13,863 nt of DNA from Thiotrichales bacterium (GCA_014763835.1 JACXUQ010000012.1:1-13863); one strand, 5' to 3'. Numbered from the stretch's first letter, positions 1-7,419 are shown. Notes: a model not told the origin generated them from the sequence alone. Made by a program: numbers and translations.

Positions 1-82
1 AAAACGCAGCCAATAGCTCGCTATTAGCAAGTTTTTCAACAAAAATCAGGCTATTTTTAACCATTTTTATTCGTGTAGCCAT
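1..82 (-). other. possible 5' end of an ORF running off the left edge
   Basis: Read on the minus strand, an ATG at 82 inside the 59-bp repeat opens a frame with no stop to the window edge. It starts MATRIKMVKNSLIF and continues VEKLANSELLAAF. The first 14 codons lie in the repeat and are shared with the frame leaving the right edge; the rest differ. There is no convincing RBS before the ATG, and 27 codons without a stop is weak evidence. It could be the start of a transposase or other repeat-borne gene, or just an open stretch. Confidence 0.22.
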
Positions 83-99
83 CTCGTGCAAAGCTCTCT
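41..99 (+). repeat. 59-bp perfect inverted repeat, left copy
   Basis: These 59 bases are the exact reverse complement of 13767-13825; the match stops abruptly on both sides. The copy lies just outside the fccB terminator. The outer 40 bases (1-40) do not match the outer flank of the right copy. A perfect 59-bp match 13.7 kb away cannot be chance, so this is part of a repeated element, for example the end of an insertion sequence or a miniature element. No complete transposase is visible, so the family is not named. Confidence 0.93.
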
Positions 100-105
100 G
101 TAAAT

Positions 106-130
106 AAAAAAAACCCCGCAAAAGCGGGGT
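106..130 (-). terminator. intrinsic terminator after fccB
   Basis: On the minus strand a perfect 7-bp stem (ACCCCGC / GCGGGGT) with a TTTT loop is followed by seven T. It lies 45 bases beyond the fccB stop and ends the napC-like/fccAB unit. It is a textbook rho-independent terminator. Confidence 0.93.
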
Positions 131-175
131 AAAAGCAGAGTTTTAGGAGGATTATGTTTTTGAATGTAACAACGA

Positions 176-1468
176 TTAACCGAATACATCCGCTGTAATG
201 TTGGCGAACCAGGAGTGCGCATATAACACTTCGCGTTTACGCAATTCAGGGTCGTAAGCACCGGTTAAGCCGCCAGCACCTTTAACGGCGACGATTTTGC
301 CGCCTTCATACTTGTAAACCGCCGCTACGGAAATCCCGTCGCCTGGCGCAATCACCGAGTAACAGGTGTTGACCCATGAAGGCTCGACCATTTCCAAACC
401 GTTTAGCGCAGAGGCCACGGCGGCCGCGCAAACTTTGGCTTCGGAGTTGGCTGCATAGCCGGATTTTGGCAGTGGCGCGGCTACCGATGCATCACCGATC
501 ACGTGGATGTTTTTGTGAATCGTCGATTCAAAGGTTTTGTGATCAATCGGGCACCAGCCTTTGTCGTCCACCAAGCCTGCATCAAACGCGATTTTGCCGG
601 CTTTCTGCGGCGGGATAATGTTCAGCACATCGGCCTTGAATTCGCCTGCGCCGCAGGTGACTGTTTTGCTGGCCACATCCACTTTAGTCACTGTGCCGCC
701 GTCCTTAGCCGGAATCCATTTGATCATGCTGGCGTCCGTTTCGTAGCCGTAATGGCGTTTCCAGCCGTCTACAAACAGACCTTGCTTGGAGAATTTATCT
801 TTAGGGTCCAAAACGACGATTTTCGAGTTAGGTTTGTGCTCTTTCAGGTAGGAGGCAATTTGCGAAACGCGCTCGTAAGGTCCAGGAGGGCAGCGGAATG
901 GGTTTGGCGGAGCCACCAGAACGACCGTGCCGCCATCCTTCATGTCCAGCAGTTGCTGACGTAGCATTTCAGTTTGCGGACCGGCTTTCCAGGCGTGTGG
1001 AATACTGTTGTGCGCCACTTCGGCTGAATACCCTTCAATGGCTTCGTATTTGAAATCCACGCCCGGCGAAACGATACAACGGTCATAGGCCAGCTTCTGG
1101 CCGCCTGCCGTAGAAACGGTCTGCCCTTGCGCATCAATGCCGGTTACGGTGTCAAAAATAACGTTGATGCCTTTGGCTTTGATTTTGTCGTAGTTGAAGT
1201 GGATAGACGACATTTGACGCTCGCCGCTCAACACTTCGTTGCTCATAAAGCAGGTGTAGTAGTCGGGATTTTTTTCGATGATGGTGACATCGATGCTTTT
1301 GTCCATTTTTTTCAGGTATTGTGCCGCCGTGGCGCCACCGATACCGCCGCCGACGATAACAACACGCTTGCTGCTGGCTGAGGCAGAAGTGGCCTGAGTC
1401 GCCGCCGCTACGCCGATTGCACCGGCCGCCGCGCCTTTAAATAGATTTCTTCTTGAAATATTGCTCAT
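176..1468 (-). CDS. fccB: FccB, flavoprotein subunit of flavocytochrome c sulfide dehydrogenase
   Basis: Periplasmic FAD-binding subunit that oxidises sulfide and passes electrons to the cytochrome subunit FccA. The 430-residue product starts with a Tat-type signal (SRRNLFKG at 5-12, a hydrophobic stretch, then an Ala/Ser-rich cleavage region near 26-33). An FAD Rossmann motif follows (VGGGIGGATAA from residue 39). Cys73 in DYYTCFMSNEV matches the Cys that binds FAD covalently in Allochromatium FccB. Cys193 (FRCPPGPYER) and Cys369 (VNTCYS) match the redox-active pair next to the flavin. The C-terminal part has the family's IHVIGDA motif and ends SWFANITADVFG. Length is normal and no residue is missing. 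The start lies 12 bases after the fccA stop, with a GGAG-type site before it. SoxF is a close relative, but no sox genes are present and the adjacent diheme cytochrome favours FccB. Confidence 0.95.
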   Translation of the reverse strand: MSNISRRNLFKGAAAGAIGVAAATQATSASASSKRVVIVGGGIGGATAAQYLKKMDKSIDVTIIEKNPDYYTCFMSNEVLSGERQMSSIHFNYDKIKAKGINVIFDTVTGIDAQGQTVSTAGGQKLAYDRCIVSPGVDFKYEAIEGYSAEVAHNSIPHAWKAGPQTEMLRQQLLDMKDGGTVVLVAPPNPFRCPPGPYERVSQIASYLKEHKPNSKIVVLDPKDKFSKQGLFVDGWKRHYGYETDASMIKWIPAKDGGTVTKVDVASKTVTCGAGEFKADVLNIIPPQKAGKIAFDAGLVDDKGWCPIDHKTFESTIHKNIHVIGDASVAAPLPKSGYAANSEAKVCAAAVASALNGLEMVEPSWVNTCYSVIAPGDGISVAAVYKYEGGKIVAVKGAGGLTGAYDPELRKREVLYAHSWFANITADVFG

Positions 1469-1480
1469 GTTCTGCGCTCC

Positions 1481-2080
1481 TTATTTGCTTGAGTAGAATT
1501 CAATCAGTTGATCTACACCTTCTTGGCCGTACTTGTCATGCATGGCTTTGAGCTGCTTGGCCATTTTCTTTGGCGCTTCGCGGTTGCCTGATGTGAAGTC
1601 ATGCAAGTTGTACTGCAGATAAGGTTTCCATTGGCCAGCGAGGATGCCGGCATCGTCGGACGCCAAGCTGCCGCCTTCAGAGTGGCATTTTTCGCAATAT
1701 TTGTTGTGCAGTTTTTCACCTTTTTGCACTAGGCTTTCGTTGACAGCCTGAACCGCAGACTGGTGATGCTGTTTGGAGAAGTATTCAGCCATCGCCTGAA
1801 TATCCGCTTCGCTATAGCCTTTGGCGATACGCATCATAATGGTCGAAGGACGCGAACCGGAAGCGTAAGCGTTCATCGATTCAATAAAGTAGTCCTTAGA
1901 AATGCCGGCAATAGAAGGGGTGGCCGGTCCGTGGCTCACGCCGTTAGGGCCGTGACAGCCCGCGCAGGTGTTGGCCAGCATTTCGGCACGGTCAATGCCG
2001 GCAAAAGCGACGTTTGATGCCAGCATGCCGCCGGCAACCAAAGCGGCTTTTGCAATAAAGCCTAGTTTAGTTTTTTTCAT
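1481..2080 (-). CDS. fccA: FccA-type diheme cytochrome c subunit of sulfide dehydrogenase
   Basis: Periplasmic diheme c-type cytochrome of the c4-like fold, 199 aa. It has a Sec signal peptide (MKKTKLGF, hydrophobic 9-22, cleavage likely after AFA at 27) and two class I cytochrome domains. The first heme site is CAGCH at 39-43 and the second CEKCH at 129-133. Candidate Met axial ligands are the MM at 82-83 and KKM near 173. Adjacent fccB only 12 bases downstream identifies it as the electron-accepting subunit of FccAB rather than a free cytochrome c4. The RBS is very strong (AGGAGGAG, 5-6 bases before the ATG), which suits a well expressed cytochrome. Its hemes would need the Ccm system encoded upstream. 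Confidence 0.9.
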   Translation of the reverse strand: MKKTKLGFIAKAALVAGGMLASNVAFAGIDRAEMLANTCAGCHGPNGVSHGPATPSIAGISKDYFIESMNAYASGSRPSTIMMRIAKGYSEADIQAMAEYFSKQHHQSAVQAVNESLVQKGEKLHNKYCEKCHSEGGSLASDDAGILAGQWKPYLQYNLHDFTSGNREAPKKMAKQLKAMHDKYGQEGVDQLIEFYSSK

Positions 2081-2219
2081 AAGTTACTCCTCCTCAGAAG
2101 TATTGCTCAGTGATAGACTCGATGATGAAAACGGGTTCTAGTGTATGTTCCGGTTTCGTTATCTTTGCCGTTGTCCGGACGCCGTCGAGTCGCCAGGCGT
2201 CAAGGACCATCATGCACGG

Positions 2220-2828
2220 CTATCGTTTTGGCAGAATATCCTCAACCAATCCGTCGCGGCGTTTGATATCGATCTCTTCGGGTTCATCCGGTTCCATATG
2301 GGCGATGCCTTTATGGCAGTCGATACAGGTCTGGCCTTTTTCCATGGCACGCGGGTGTTTATTGGCCGCCTGTTTGCCCTGTTCCTCAAAATCCATCGCT
2401 TCAAAGTTATGGCAGCTACGGCACTCGCGGGAATCGGTTTCCTTCATTTTTTTCCAGACGGCGTTGGCCATCTCCCAGCGGTGTTTGTTGTAGTGTTCCA
2501 AATAGGCGTCCTCGTCGGCCTTGAGTTCATCGCTGACGGCAAAATTGCCGATAAATTCATGGTAAACATCTTTGGCCGCCAGGATTTTGGCTTTGAGTTT
2601 TGGCAAGAAATCGTGCGGAACATGGCAATCGGCACATTCCGCGCGCACGCCCGAGGGGTTTTTGTAGTGGATGGTCTCTTGGTATTCCTTGAGATTAACC
2701 GTCATGCTGTGGCACGAGGTACAGAATTCAGTGGTATTGGTATAAGCGAAAAAGGCGTTCATTGCGCCGAACGAAGCGAAACCGAGTAGGAAAACGACCA
2801 CGACAAGGCCGACTTTTTTGTTGAACAT
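2220..2828 (-). CDS. NapC/NirT-family membrane-anchored tetraheme cytochrome c
   Basis: A 202-aa quinol-dehydrogenase-type multiheme cytochrome. It has one N-terminal membrane anchor (about 7-29) and a periplasmic domain with four CxxCH sites: CTSCH 36-40, CADCH 65-69, CRSCH 136-140 and CIDCH 168-172. The first site is followed by Ser-Met, as is usual for heme 1 in NapC/NrfH proteins. Family members take electrons from quinol and give them to periplasmic reductases. No nap, nir or nrf reductase gene is present; the next gene, about 140 bases downstream, is fccA. A role in exchanging electrons between FccAB and the quinone pool is therefore inference from gene order. The RBS is poor. I assign the family but no gene symbol, because napC and nirT imply partners not seen here. 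Confidence 0.9.
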   Translation of the reverse strand: MFNKKVGLVVVVFLLGFASFGAMNAFFAYTNTTEFCTSCHSMTVNLKEYQETIHYKNPSGVRAECADCHVPHDFLPKLKAKILAAKDVYHEFIGNFAVSDELKADEDAYLEHYNKHRWEMANAVWKKMKETDSRECRSCHNFEAMDFEEQGKQAANKHPRAMEKGQTCIDCHKGIAHMEPDEPEEIDIKRRDGLVEDILPKR

Positions 2829-2953
2829 AGTATTGCTTATCTTTTTATTTTGGCGATTTAACTAGGGCCTTCTTTTAGCCTTAACGTTTTCCGTTCTTTG
2901 CTAAATGAATGCGTAATTTTATTTATGGGTTCTTATAAGAGAAGCCTATAGAC

Positions 2954-2977
2954 CCATGCAATCCTTGAATTGCATGG
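2954..2977. repeat. 24-base hairpin (9-bp stem) upstream of the NapC-like gene
   Basis: A perfect inverted repeat, CCATGCAAT - 6-base loop - ATTGCATGG. It lies about 125 bases upstream of the NapC-like start. Neither side has a T-run, so it is not a typical terminator. It may be an operator or a structured leader. Confidence 0.7.
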
Positions 2978-3056
2978 CTATGTTATGAGAGAAAATTTTG
3001 ATGGTAAAGCTAGTAAATTTGATGATAGATAGGGTAGATTTATTTAATAAAACGGT

Positions 3057-3078
3057 AATATTAGAAATTTCTAATATT
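3057..3078. repeat. 22-bp perfect palindrome just after the ccmI stop codon
   Basis: An uninterrupted palindrome, with half-site AATATTAGAAA meeting its exact complement. It begins two bases past the ccmI stop. As RNA it would form an AT-rich hairpin, but the bases after it on the minus strand (TATTACCGTTTT) are not a clean T-run. It could be a weak terminator of the ccm operon, an operator for a dimeric regulator, or a 3'-end stabilising structure. Confidence 0.8.
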
Positions 3079-3079
3079 G

Positions 3080-4099
3080 TTATTTTATGAAAAATACGTA
3101 TTCTCGGGCTTGGGTGGTGATTTGTTCGCTTTGGAACAGTGTCTCTTGCTGGTTTTGCAATCCACCGCGGGTGATTTTGATGCCGATAATCAGCGTTGAA
3201 AAATCTTGCAAACGGCGCTGCGGTAAGAGCTCGTCGGCCGGCGTTAACACTACGGTTGCCGGCAGATTTGCCAGCGCTAACTTTTTGGCGGCAATCGGCA
3301 TCGGTATCCCCTCGGCGCTTTTGGCATAAATAAACACCGCTGCTTCTCCCCACTCCTGACGCCATTTACTATCCATGTTGAGGTGTATCCGCAAGGAGGT
3401 GTCGGCAGTCTGCTCCGGCACGTTTGTTGGGGGTGAGCCGGGTGCGACAACGGGGATGTCGGACGCTTCGAGTGTGGAGAGCAACTTGGCAACTTCAAGA
3501 CGTTGTTCGCTGTTTTCGGGCAATTGCGCATAAAGCGTTTGCCAATAGCGCGCGGCCTCTCTAGGGAGTCCGGCTTGCTGTTCGGCCATGCCCAGCATCC
3601 ACAGGGTGGTGTGGTCGTGCGGATTTCGCTGATAGGCGCTTTGCAGCAGTTCGCGGGCGCGTTCATTGATGCGTCCGCTGTTTTGCAGGGTCAGGTTGTC
3701 GGCCAAAGCCAGCGCAATTTGGATATTGTCGGGAGCGAGCGCCAGCGCTTTTTCATAGGCGGCGACCGCTTTGGCGTAATTGCGGGTGACACTGTGTGAG
3801 CGTGCCAGCAAAAGCCAGCCTTGTAGATCCTGCGGGTTTTGCGCCAGTTTCTGTTCGAGTTTATCCACCAGTGTAATCATGGGAGCAGGCGGCTTTTCGC
3901 GTTGCATTTCGGCAAACTGCGGCGTGCCCAGCCAGGCGTAGAGTCCCAGGCTGAAGAACGGTACAAACAGCGCCATGGCGGCAATGACCCGTCGATGCGA
4001 TGGCTGCTGCGTTGAAGTCGCGCTTTTGAGAAAGGGCAGCAGCAGCCACAATAAGGCCAGAATCAGCAGGGCACTTAAAGCGAGGCTAAGGAGGGTCAT
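3080..4099 (-). CDS. ccmI: CcmI, TPR chaperone for apocytochrome c (cytochrome c maturation)
   Basis: A 339-aa inner-membrane protein that holds apocytochromes for the heme ligation step with CcmF and CcmH. It has two N-terminal membrane segments (about 3-24 and 38-56) with a short loop between them. A TPR region follows at about 80-210 (for example NYAKAVAAYEKALALAPDN). The C-terminal periplasmic domain has the usual beta-rich pattern (VFIYAKSAEG, LPATVVLTPAD). In E. coli this module is fused to CcmH; here it is a separate gene, as in Pseudomonas and many other bacteria. Its ATG overlaps the ccmH stop by four bases (ATGA), so translation is probably coupled. It is the last ccm gene. Confidence 0.93.
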   Translation of the reverse strand: MTLLSLALSALLILALLWLLLPFLKSATSTQQPSHRRVIAAMALFVPFFSLGLYAWLGTPQFAEMQREKPPAPMITLVDKLEQKLAQNPQDLQGWLLLARSHSVTRNYAKAVAAYEKALALAPDNIQIALALADNLTLQNSGRINERARELLQSAYQRNPHDHTTLWMLGMAEQQAGLPREAARYWQTLYAQLPENSEQRLEVAKLLSTLEASDIPVVAPGSPPTNVPEQTADTSLRIHLNMDSKWRQEWGEAAVFIYAKSAEGIPMPIAAKKLALANLPATVVLTPADELLPQRRLQDFSTLIIGIKITRGGLQNQQETLFQSEQITTQAREYVFFIK

Positions 4100-4509
4100 G
4101 GTGTGTCCTTGTCTAGGGTGTTGGCCTGTTTGCGTAGCAGGGTCAGCAGCCAGATAACGCCCAAAGCCACGAACAGCAGCGGCGCAAACCAGAGCAATGC
4201 CGTGTGGGTTTTGAGCGGCGGATTATAGAGCACAAAGTCGCCGTAGCGTTGCACCATGTAGTCCACCACCTGCTGTTTATCGGCCTGTTTTTCGACCAGC
4301 AGATGATGGACCTGCTTGCGCAGATCCTGTGCCAACTGGGCGTTGGAATCGGCCAGATTCTGATTTTGGCAGACGAGGCAGCGCAGTTCGAAAATCAATT
4401 CGCGGTAGTTGGCTTCCTGTTGGGGCGTCTCGAAACGGTAACTTTCAATCATTGCCTGCGCCGGCCAATTTAAACAGGCCAGTAATAATGCGATCACACT
4501 CTTTTTCAT
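4096..4509 (-). CDS. ccmH: CcmH, thiol oxidoreductase of cytochrome c maturation
   Basis: A 137-aa membrane-bound protein that reduces the CxxCH cysteines of apocytochrome c before heme attachment. It has a signal peptide ending near WPAQA (residue 19) and the hallmark LRCLVCQNQNL with Cys44 and Cys47. A three-helix domain leads into YGDFVLYNPP, then one C-terminal membrane segment (about 104-125). The length fits the short, unfused CcmH type. The start overlaps the ccmG stop by four bases and the stop overlaps ccmI in the same way. Confidence 0.95.
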   Translation of the reverse strand: MKKSVIALLLACLNWPAQAMIESYRFETPQQEANYRELIFELRCLVCQNQNLADSNAQLAQDLRKQVHHLLVEKQADKQQVVDYMVQRYGDFVLYNPPLKTHTALLWFAPLLFVALGVIWLLTLLRKQANTLDKDTP

Positions 4510-5033
4510 TCAGACACCTCAAGGGTTTTCAGCAACGGTCGCAATTCGTCATCAAGACGCTTTTGCGTCAGCGGCCCGGTGAATTTGTGGCGGATGATGC
4601 CGGTCGCGTCGATGACAAAGGTTTCCGGAACGCCATACACGCCCCAGTCGATACCGGCCTGTCCGGTTTGATCTTGAACCACAAAGGTGTAGGGATTGCC
4701 GAGCGCATCAAGCCAGTTCTGGGCTTCGAGCGGCGTGTCTTTGTAGTTCAGTCCGACCATCGTTAGCGTATGGTTTTGCGCAAAACGCACCAGTAGGGCG
4801 TGTTCCTGTTTGCAGGAGCTGCACCACGATGCCCAGACATTCAATAGCCAAACCCTGCCTTGTAACTCTCGGGTGGAGAGTGTCTGCGTTTGTTTGAGCA
4901 GCGGCAGGGTGAAATCCGGTGCAGGTTTGCCGATCAGCGGCGAGGGCACCTCTTTAGGATTGAGTGTCAGGCCGATGGCCAGAAACGCGACCAACAGCGA
5001 AAAAATACCGATAGGTAACCATTGTTTGTTCAT
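4506..5033 (-). CDS. ccmG: CcmG/DsbE, periplasmic thioredoxin-like thiol:disulfide oxidoreductase
   Basis: A 175-aa membrane-anchored thioredoxin-fold protein that supplies reductant for apocytochrome cysteines. It has an N-terminal anchor (about 6-24), then GKPAPDFTLP and the active site WASWCSSCKQEH with Cys71 and Cys74. The cis-Pro region is GVYGVPETFVID. I chose the ATG at 5033 because AGGAGG lies 7 bases upstream and the ATG overlaps the ccmF stop (ATGA); the open frame extends further only through ccmF coding sequence. The active site is CSSC rather than the more common Pro-containing CxxC of CcmG proteins, a mild oddity likely to affect redox potential. Confidence 0.95.
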   Translation of the reverse strand: MNKQWLPIGIFSLLVAFLAIGLTLNPKEVPSPLIGKPAPDFTLPLLKQTQTLSTRELQGRVWLLNVWASWCSSCKQEHALLVRFAQNHTLTMVGLNYKDTPLEAQNWLDALGNPYTFVVQDQTGQAGIDWGVYGVPETFVIDATGIIRHKFTGPLTQKRLDDELRPLLKTLEVSE

Positions 5034-6964
5034 TCGGCCACCTCCTGGCGGCGTTGCCGGCTGGAGGGTAAGGCGAGCAAAGCACCGAGCGCCATCAGAA
5101 TCGCGCCGAGCCAAATCCAGCGGATCAGCGGTTTGTATTGAATGCGCAGACTCCAGGCCTGTGCATCGAGTTTTTCGCCAAGCGCCACAAACAGGTCACG
5201 TGACAGTTGCGCGTCGATTCCGGCTTCGGTCATCGGCATGCTTTGGCTGAGATAGGTGCGTTTCTGAGGATGCAGGTTGGTCAGCCATCGGTCGTTTACA
5301 TAGACTTTAACGGTGCCTTCCGAGGCGAGGTAATTGTGCTCCTGTTTTTGGATAACGCCGCCGAATTCAAAACGGGTGGTACCGATGCTGTAGGATTCCT
5401 CGGGCGCGAGACGCACGTCTTTTTCGATGCTGTAAAGCGAGGTGACGGTAATGCCGGCGAGCATCACCGCAAAGCCGGTATGTGCCAGCACGGCGCCCAG
5501 TATGCGGCGACGTTCTGTTACCCGGCCTGCTGAGTTTTTTGAAGCGCGATTTTGCCATAGCCATTGCAAGGCGCTCAAGGCAATCCAGGCGCTCATAAAC
5601 AGGCCCACGAGCGCCCAGCCTTGCAGATCGGGCAATAATAACAGCGGCACAATAAAGGCAATGAGCGCGCTGACCAGCAGCACCGGCCAGAGTTGTGTGA
5701 GCAGGCCGCCGGCACGGCTTTCGCGCCAGTGTGTGGCGAAGCCTAGCCCCATCAACAATGCCAGAGGCACGGTCAGTGGGACGATGACGCTATTGAAGTA
5801 GGGTGCGCCTACCGAGAGTTTGGCGATGCCGAGCGCATCCAGAATCAATGGATAAAGCGTGCCGAGCAGTACCGTTGCCATTATCGCTATTAAGAGCACG
5901 TTATTGAGCAGCAGCAGGGTCTCTTTGGATAAAGGCTGAAAGACGCGGCGTTGCGTGACCAGATGGGCGCGTGCCGAAAACAGCAGCAGTGCGGCGCCGA
6001 CAATCACCACCAGAAACACCAGTATGAAGACGCCGCGCGACGGGTCGCTGCTGAAGGCGTGTACCGAGGTGAGTACGCCGGAGCGAACCAGAAAGGTGCC
6101 CAGCAGACTCAGGCCGAAAGTGAGGATGGCAAGCAGCAGGCTCCACGCCTGGAAGCTGCCGCGTTTGGCGGTAATGGCCAGGGAGTGGATCAGGGCGGTG
6201 GCGACAATCCACGGCAGCAGCGAGGCGTTTTCCACCGGATCCCAGAACCACCAGCCGCCCCAGCCGAGTTCGTAATAGGCCCACCAGCTGCCCAGCGCGA
6301 TGCCCAGCGTCAGAAAGGCCCAAGCGATGAGTGTCCAGGTTTGCGCCCAGTGCGCCCAGGCGTTTTCCATTTTGCCTTCCAGCAGCACGGCCACGGCAAA
6401 CGCAAACGCCACTGCCATGCCCACATACCCCATATAGAGCATCGGTGGGTGAATCGCCAGGCCGATGTCCTGCAACAGCGGATTGAGGCTGCGGCCTTCG
6501 GTTGGGATGTCCAGCAGACGCTCAAACGGATTGGAGGTAAGCAGAATAAAGAGGATAAAGCCCGCCGCAACCCAGCCGAGCACGCTGAGCATCCGCGCCT
6601 TGAGGGTGGGCGGGAGCTGCTTGGCAAATAAAGCGGCGGCGAGCGTCCACAGCGTCAGAATCAGTGCCCAAAGCAGCAGAGAGCCTTCGTGTGCACCCCA
6701 GGTGGCGGAGATTTTGAAGATCAGCGGCAGTTGGGTGTTGGAGTTGTGGGCGACATATTTGACTGAAAAGTCGTCCTGGACAAAAGCGTAGATGAGGCAG
6801 GCAAATGCCAAGGCCAACAGCGCAAACTGGCCGATGGCGGCGGTGCGCGCTACATCCATCCATAGCGGCTGACGCTTTTCAACGCCCAGCAGTGGCACGG
6901 TGGCCAGCACGAGCGCAAAGGCCAGTCCCAGAATAAGGGCAAAGTGACCGATTTCAACAATCAT
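5030..6964 (-). CDS. ccmF: CcmF, heme lyase subunit of cytochrome c maturation
   Basis: A large inner-membrane protein (644 aa; E. coli about 647) that, with CcmH and CcmI, transfers heme from holo-CcmE to apocytochrome c. The WWD motif GWGGWWFWDPVENASLLPW spans about 234-252. Candidate heme-ligand histidines are His172 (AIHPPMLYMG), His260 (LIHSLAI), His302 (SVHAFSSDP) and His495 (LAHTGFAV), matching the four known in E. coli. Many membrane segments occur throughout, and a large periplasmic domain precedes the last helix. The peptide ASKNSAGRV (474-482) is encoded by a 27-bp repeat also found in ccmC; relative to E. coli the spacing between the last two key histidines is about five residues longer. 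The ATG overlaps the ccmE stop by four bases. Confidence 0.96.
   Translation of the reverse strand: MIVEIGHFALILGLAFALVLATVPLLGVEKRQPLWMDVARTAAIGQFALLALAFACLIYAFVQDDFSVKYVAHNSNTQLPLIFKISATWGAHEGSLLLWALILTLWTLAAALFAKQLPPTLKARMLSVLGWVAAGFILFILLTSNPFERLLDIPTEGRSLNPLLQDIGLAIHPPMLYMGYVGMAVAFAFAVAVLLEGKMENAWAHWAQTWTLIAWAFLTLGIALGSWWAYYELGWGGWWFWDPVENASLLPWIVATALIHSLAITAKRGSFQAWSLLLAILTFGLSLLGTFLVRSGVLTSVHAFSSDPSRGVFILVFLVVIVGAALLLFSARAHLVTQRRVFQPLSKETLLLLNNVLLIAIMATVLLGTLYPLILDALGIAKLSVGAPYFNSVIVPLTVPLALLMGLGFATHWRESRAGGLLTQLWPVLLVSALIAFIVPLLLLPDLQGWALVGLFMSAWIALSALQWLWQNRASKNSAGRVTERRRILGAVLAHTGFAVMLAGITVTSLYSIEKDVRLAPEESYSIGTTRFEFGGVIQKQEHNYLASEGTVKVYVNDRWLTNLHPQKRTYLSQSMPMTEAGIDAQLSRDLFVALGEKLDAQAWSLRIQYKPLIRWIWLGAILMALGALLALPSSRQRRQEVAE
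5520..5546 (-). repeat. 27-bp short repeat inside ccmF
   Basis: It matches 7613-7639 in ccmC at 25 of 27 bases and is read in the same frame (KNSAGRV against KNSTGRV). It lies in a loop just before the last His-bearing helix of CcmF. A match this long between unrelated positions is not expected by chance. Confidence 0.8.
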
Positions 6965-7419
6965 GGGGTGGCCTGTTGGGTTTTGATGGCGTTGTTTTCC
7001 GCCTGTTTGAGCGAATGCGCCACTTCGGGTGGCATATAGTTTTCGTCATGTTTGGCGAGCACTTCGTGCGCCACAAAAATGCCTTCGGCATTGAGCCGGC
7101 CGTTGGCGATAATGCCCTGACCTTCACGGAACAGGTCGGGCAGAATGCCGCGGTATTCCACCGTGACCTTGGCCGCGCCGTCGGTCAGATCAAAGCGTAC
7201 TTTGAGGCTGTTGGGGTCACGTTGCACCGTGCCGTTGACCACCAGTCCGCCCAAACGGAAATCGCGCCCGGGCGGGGCTTTGCCTTGCTGGACCTCGCTG
7301 GTGGAAAAGTAGAACATCATGTTTTCGCTAAAGGCCTGCAGCAGCAGAAACGCCGCCAGGCCGACGGCGCTTAAAATCAGCATCAGCGTATAAAGACGCT
7401 TTTTGCGCACCGGGCTCAT
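6961..7419 (-). CDS. ccmE: CcmE, periplasmic heme chaperone
   Basis: A 152-aa membrane-anchored OB-fold protein that binds heme covalently and carries it from CcmCD to CcmF. It has one N-terminal membrane segment (about 9-30) and the heme-binding motif VLAKHDENYMPPEV, with His124 as the attachment residue and Tyr128 as the ligand (HxxxY type). GRDFRLGGLVVNGTV begins the beta-barrel. Its length is close to E. coli CcmE (159 aa). The start overlaps the ccmD stop by four bases and the stop overlaps ccmF in the same way. Confidence 0.96.
   Translation of the reverse strand: MSPVRKKRLYTLMLILSAVGLAAFLLLQAFSENMMFYFSTSEVQQGKAPPGRDFRLGGLVVNGTVQRDPNSLKVRFDLTDGAAKVTVEYRGILPDLFREGQGIIANGRLNAEGIFVAHEVLAKHDENYMPPEVAHSLKQAENNAIKTQQATP

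Larger units (their letters stand above)
2829..3079. other. 251-bp AT-rich gap between ccmI and the NapC-like gene
   Basis: No gene is seen here. It holds a 22-bp perfect palindrome against the ccmI stop (3057-3078), a 24-base hairpin (2954-2977) and a 10-bp palindrome TCTTATAAGA (2931-2940). It must carry the promoter of the NapC-like/fccAB unit unless that is read through from ccm. I could not find a convincing -35/-10 pair, nor a TTGAT-N4-ATCAA FNR-type box. Confidence 0.6.

Noticed and set aside
154..198. Plus-strand mini-ORF of 14 codons preceded by AGGAGG, next to the fccB terminator
   Set aside because: The SD-to-ATG spacing is only three bases, the peptide is very short, and most of it overlaps the fccB 3' end in antisense. 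No promoter or homology is recognisable.
2178..2201. GACGCC...GGCGTC hairpin between the NapC-like gene and fccA
   Set aside because: A 6-bp stem with a 12-base loop and no T-run; too weak to call a terminator, so the three genes may be one transcript.
2145..2789. 214-codon plus-strand open frame
   Set aside because: It lies antisense to the NapC-like gene, whose four CxxCH motifs and membrane anchor are unmistakable; the plus frame shows no family pattern.
5951..6631. 226-codon plus-strand open frame, Gln/Arg-rich
   Set aside because: Antisense shadow of the conserved WWD region of ccmF in GC-rich coding sequence; its composition is typical of a shadow frame.
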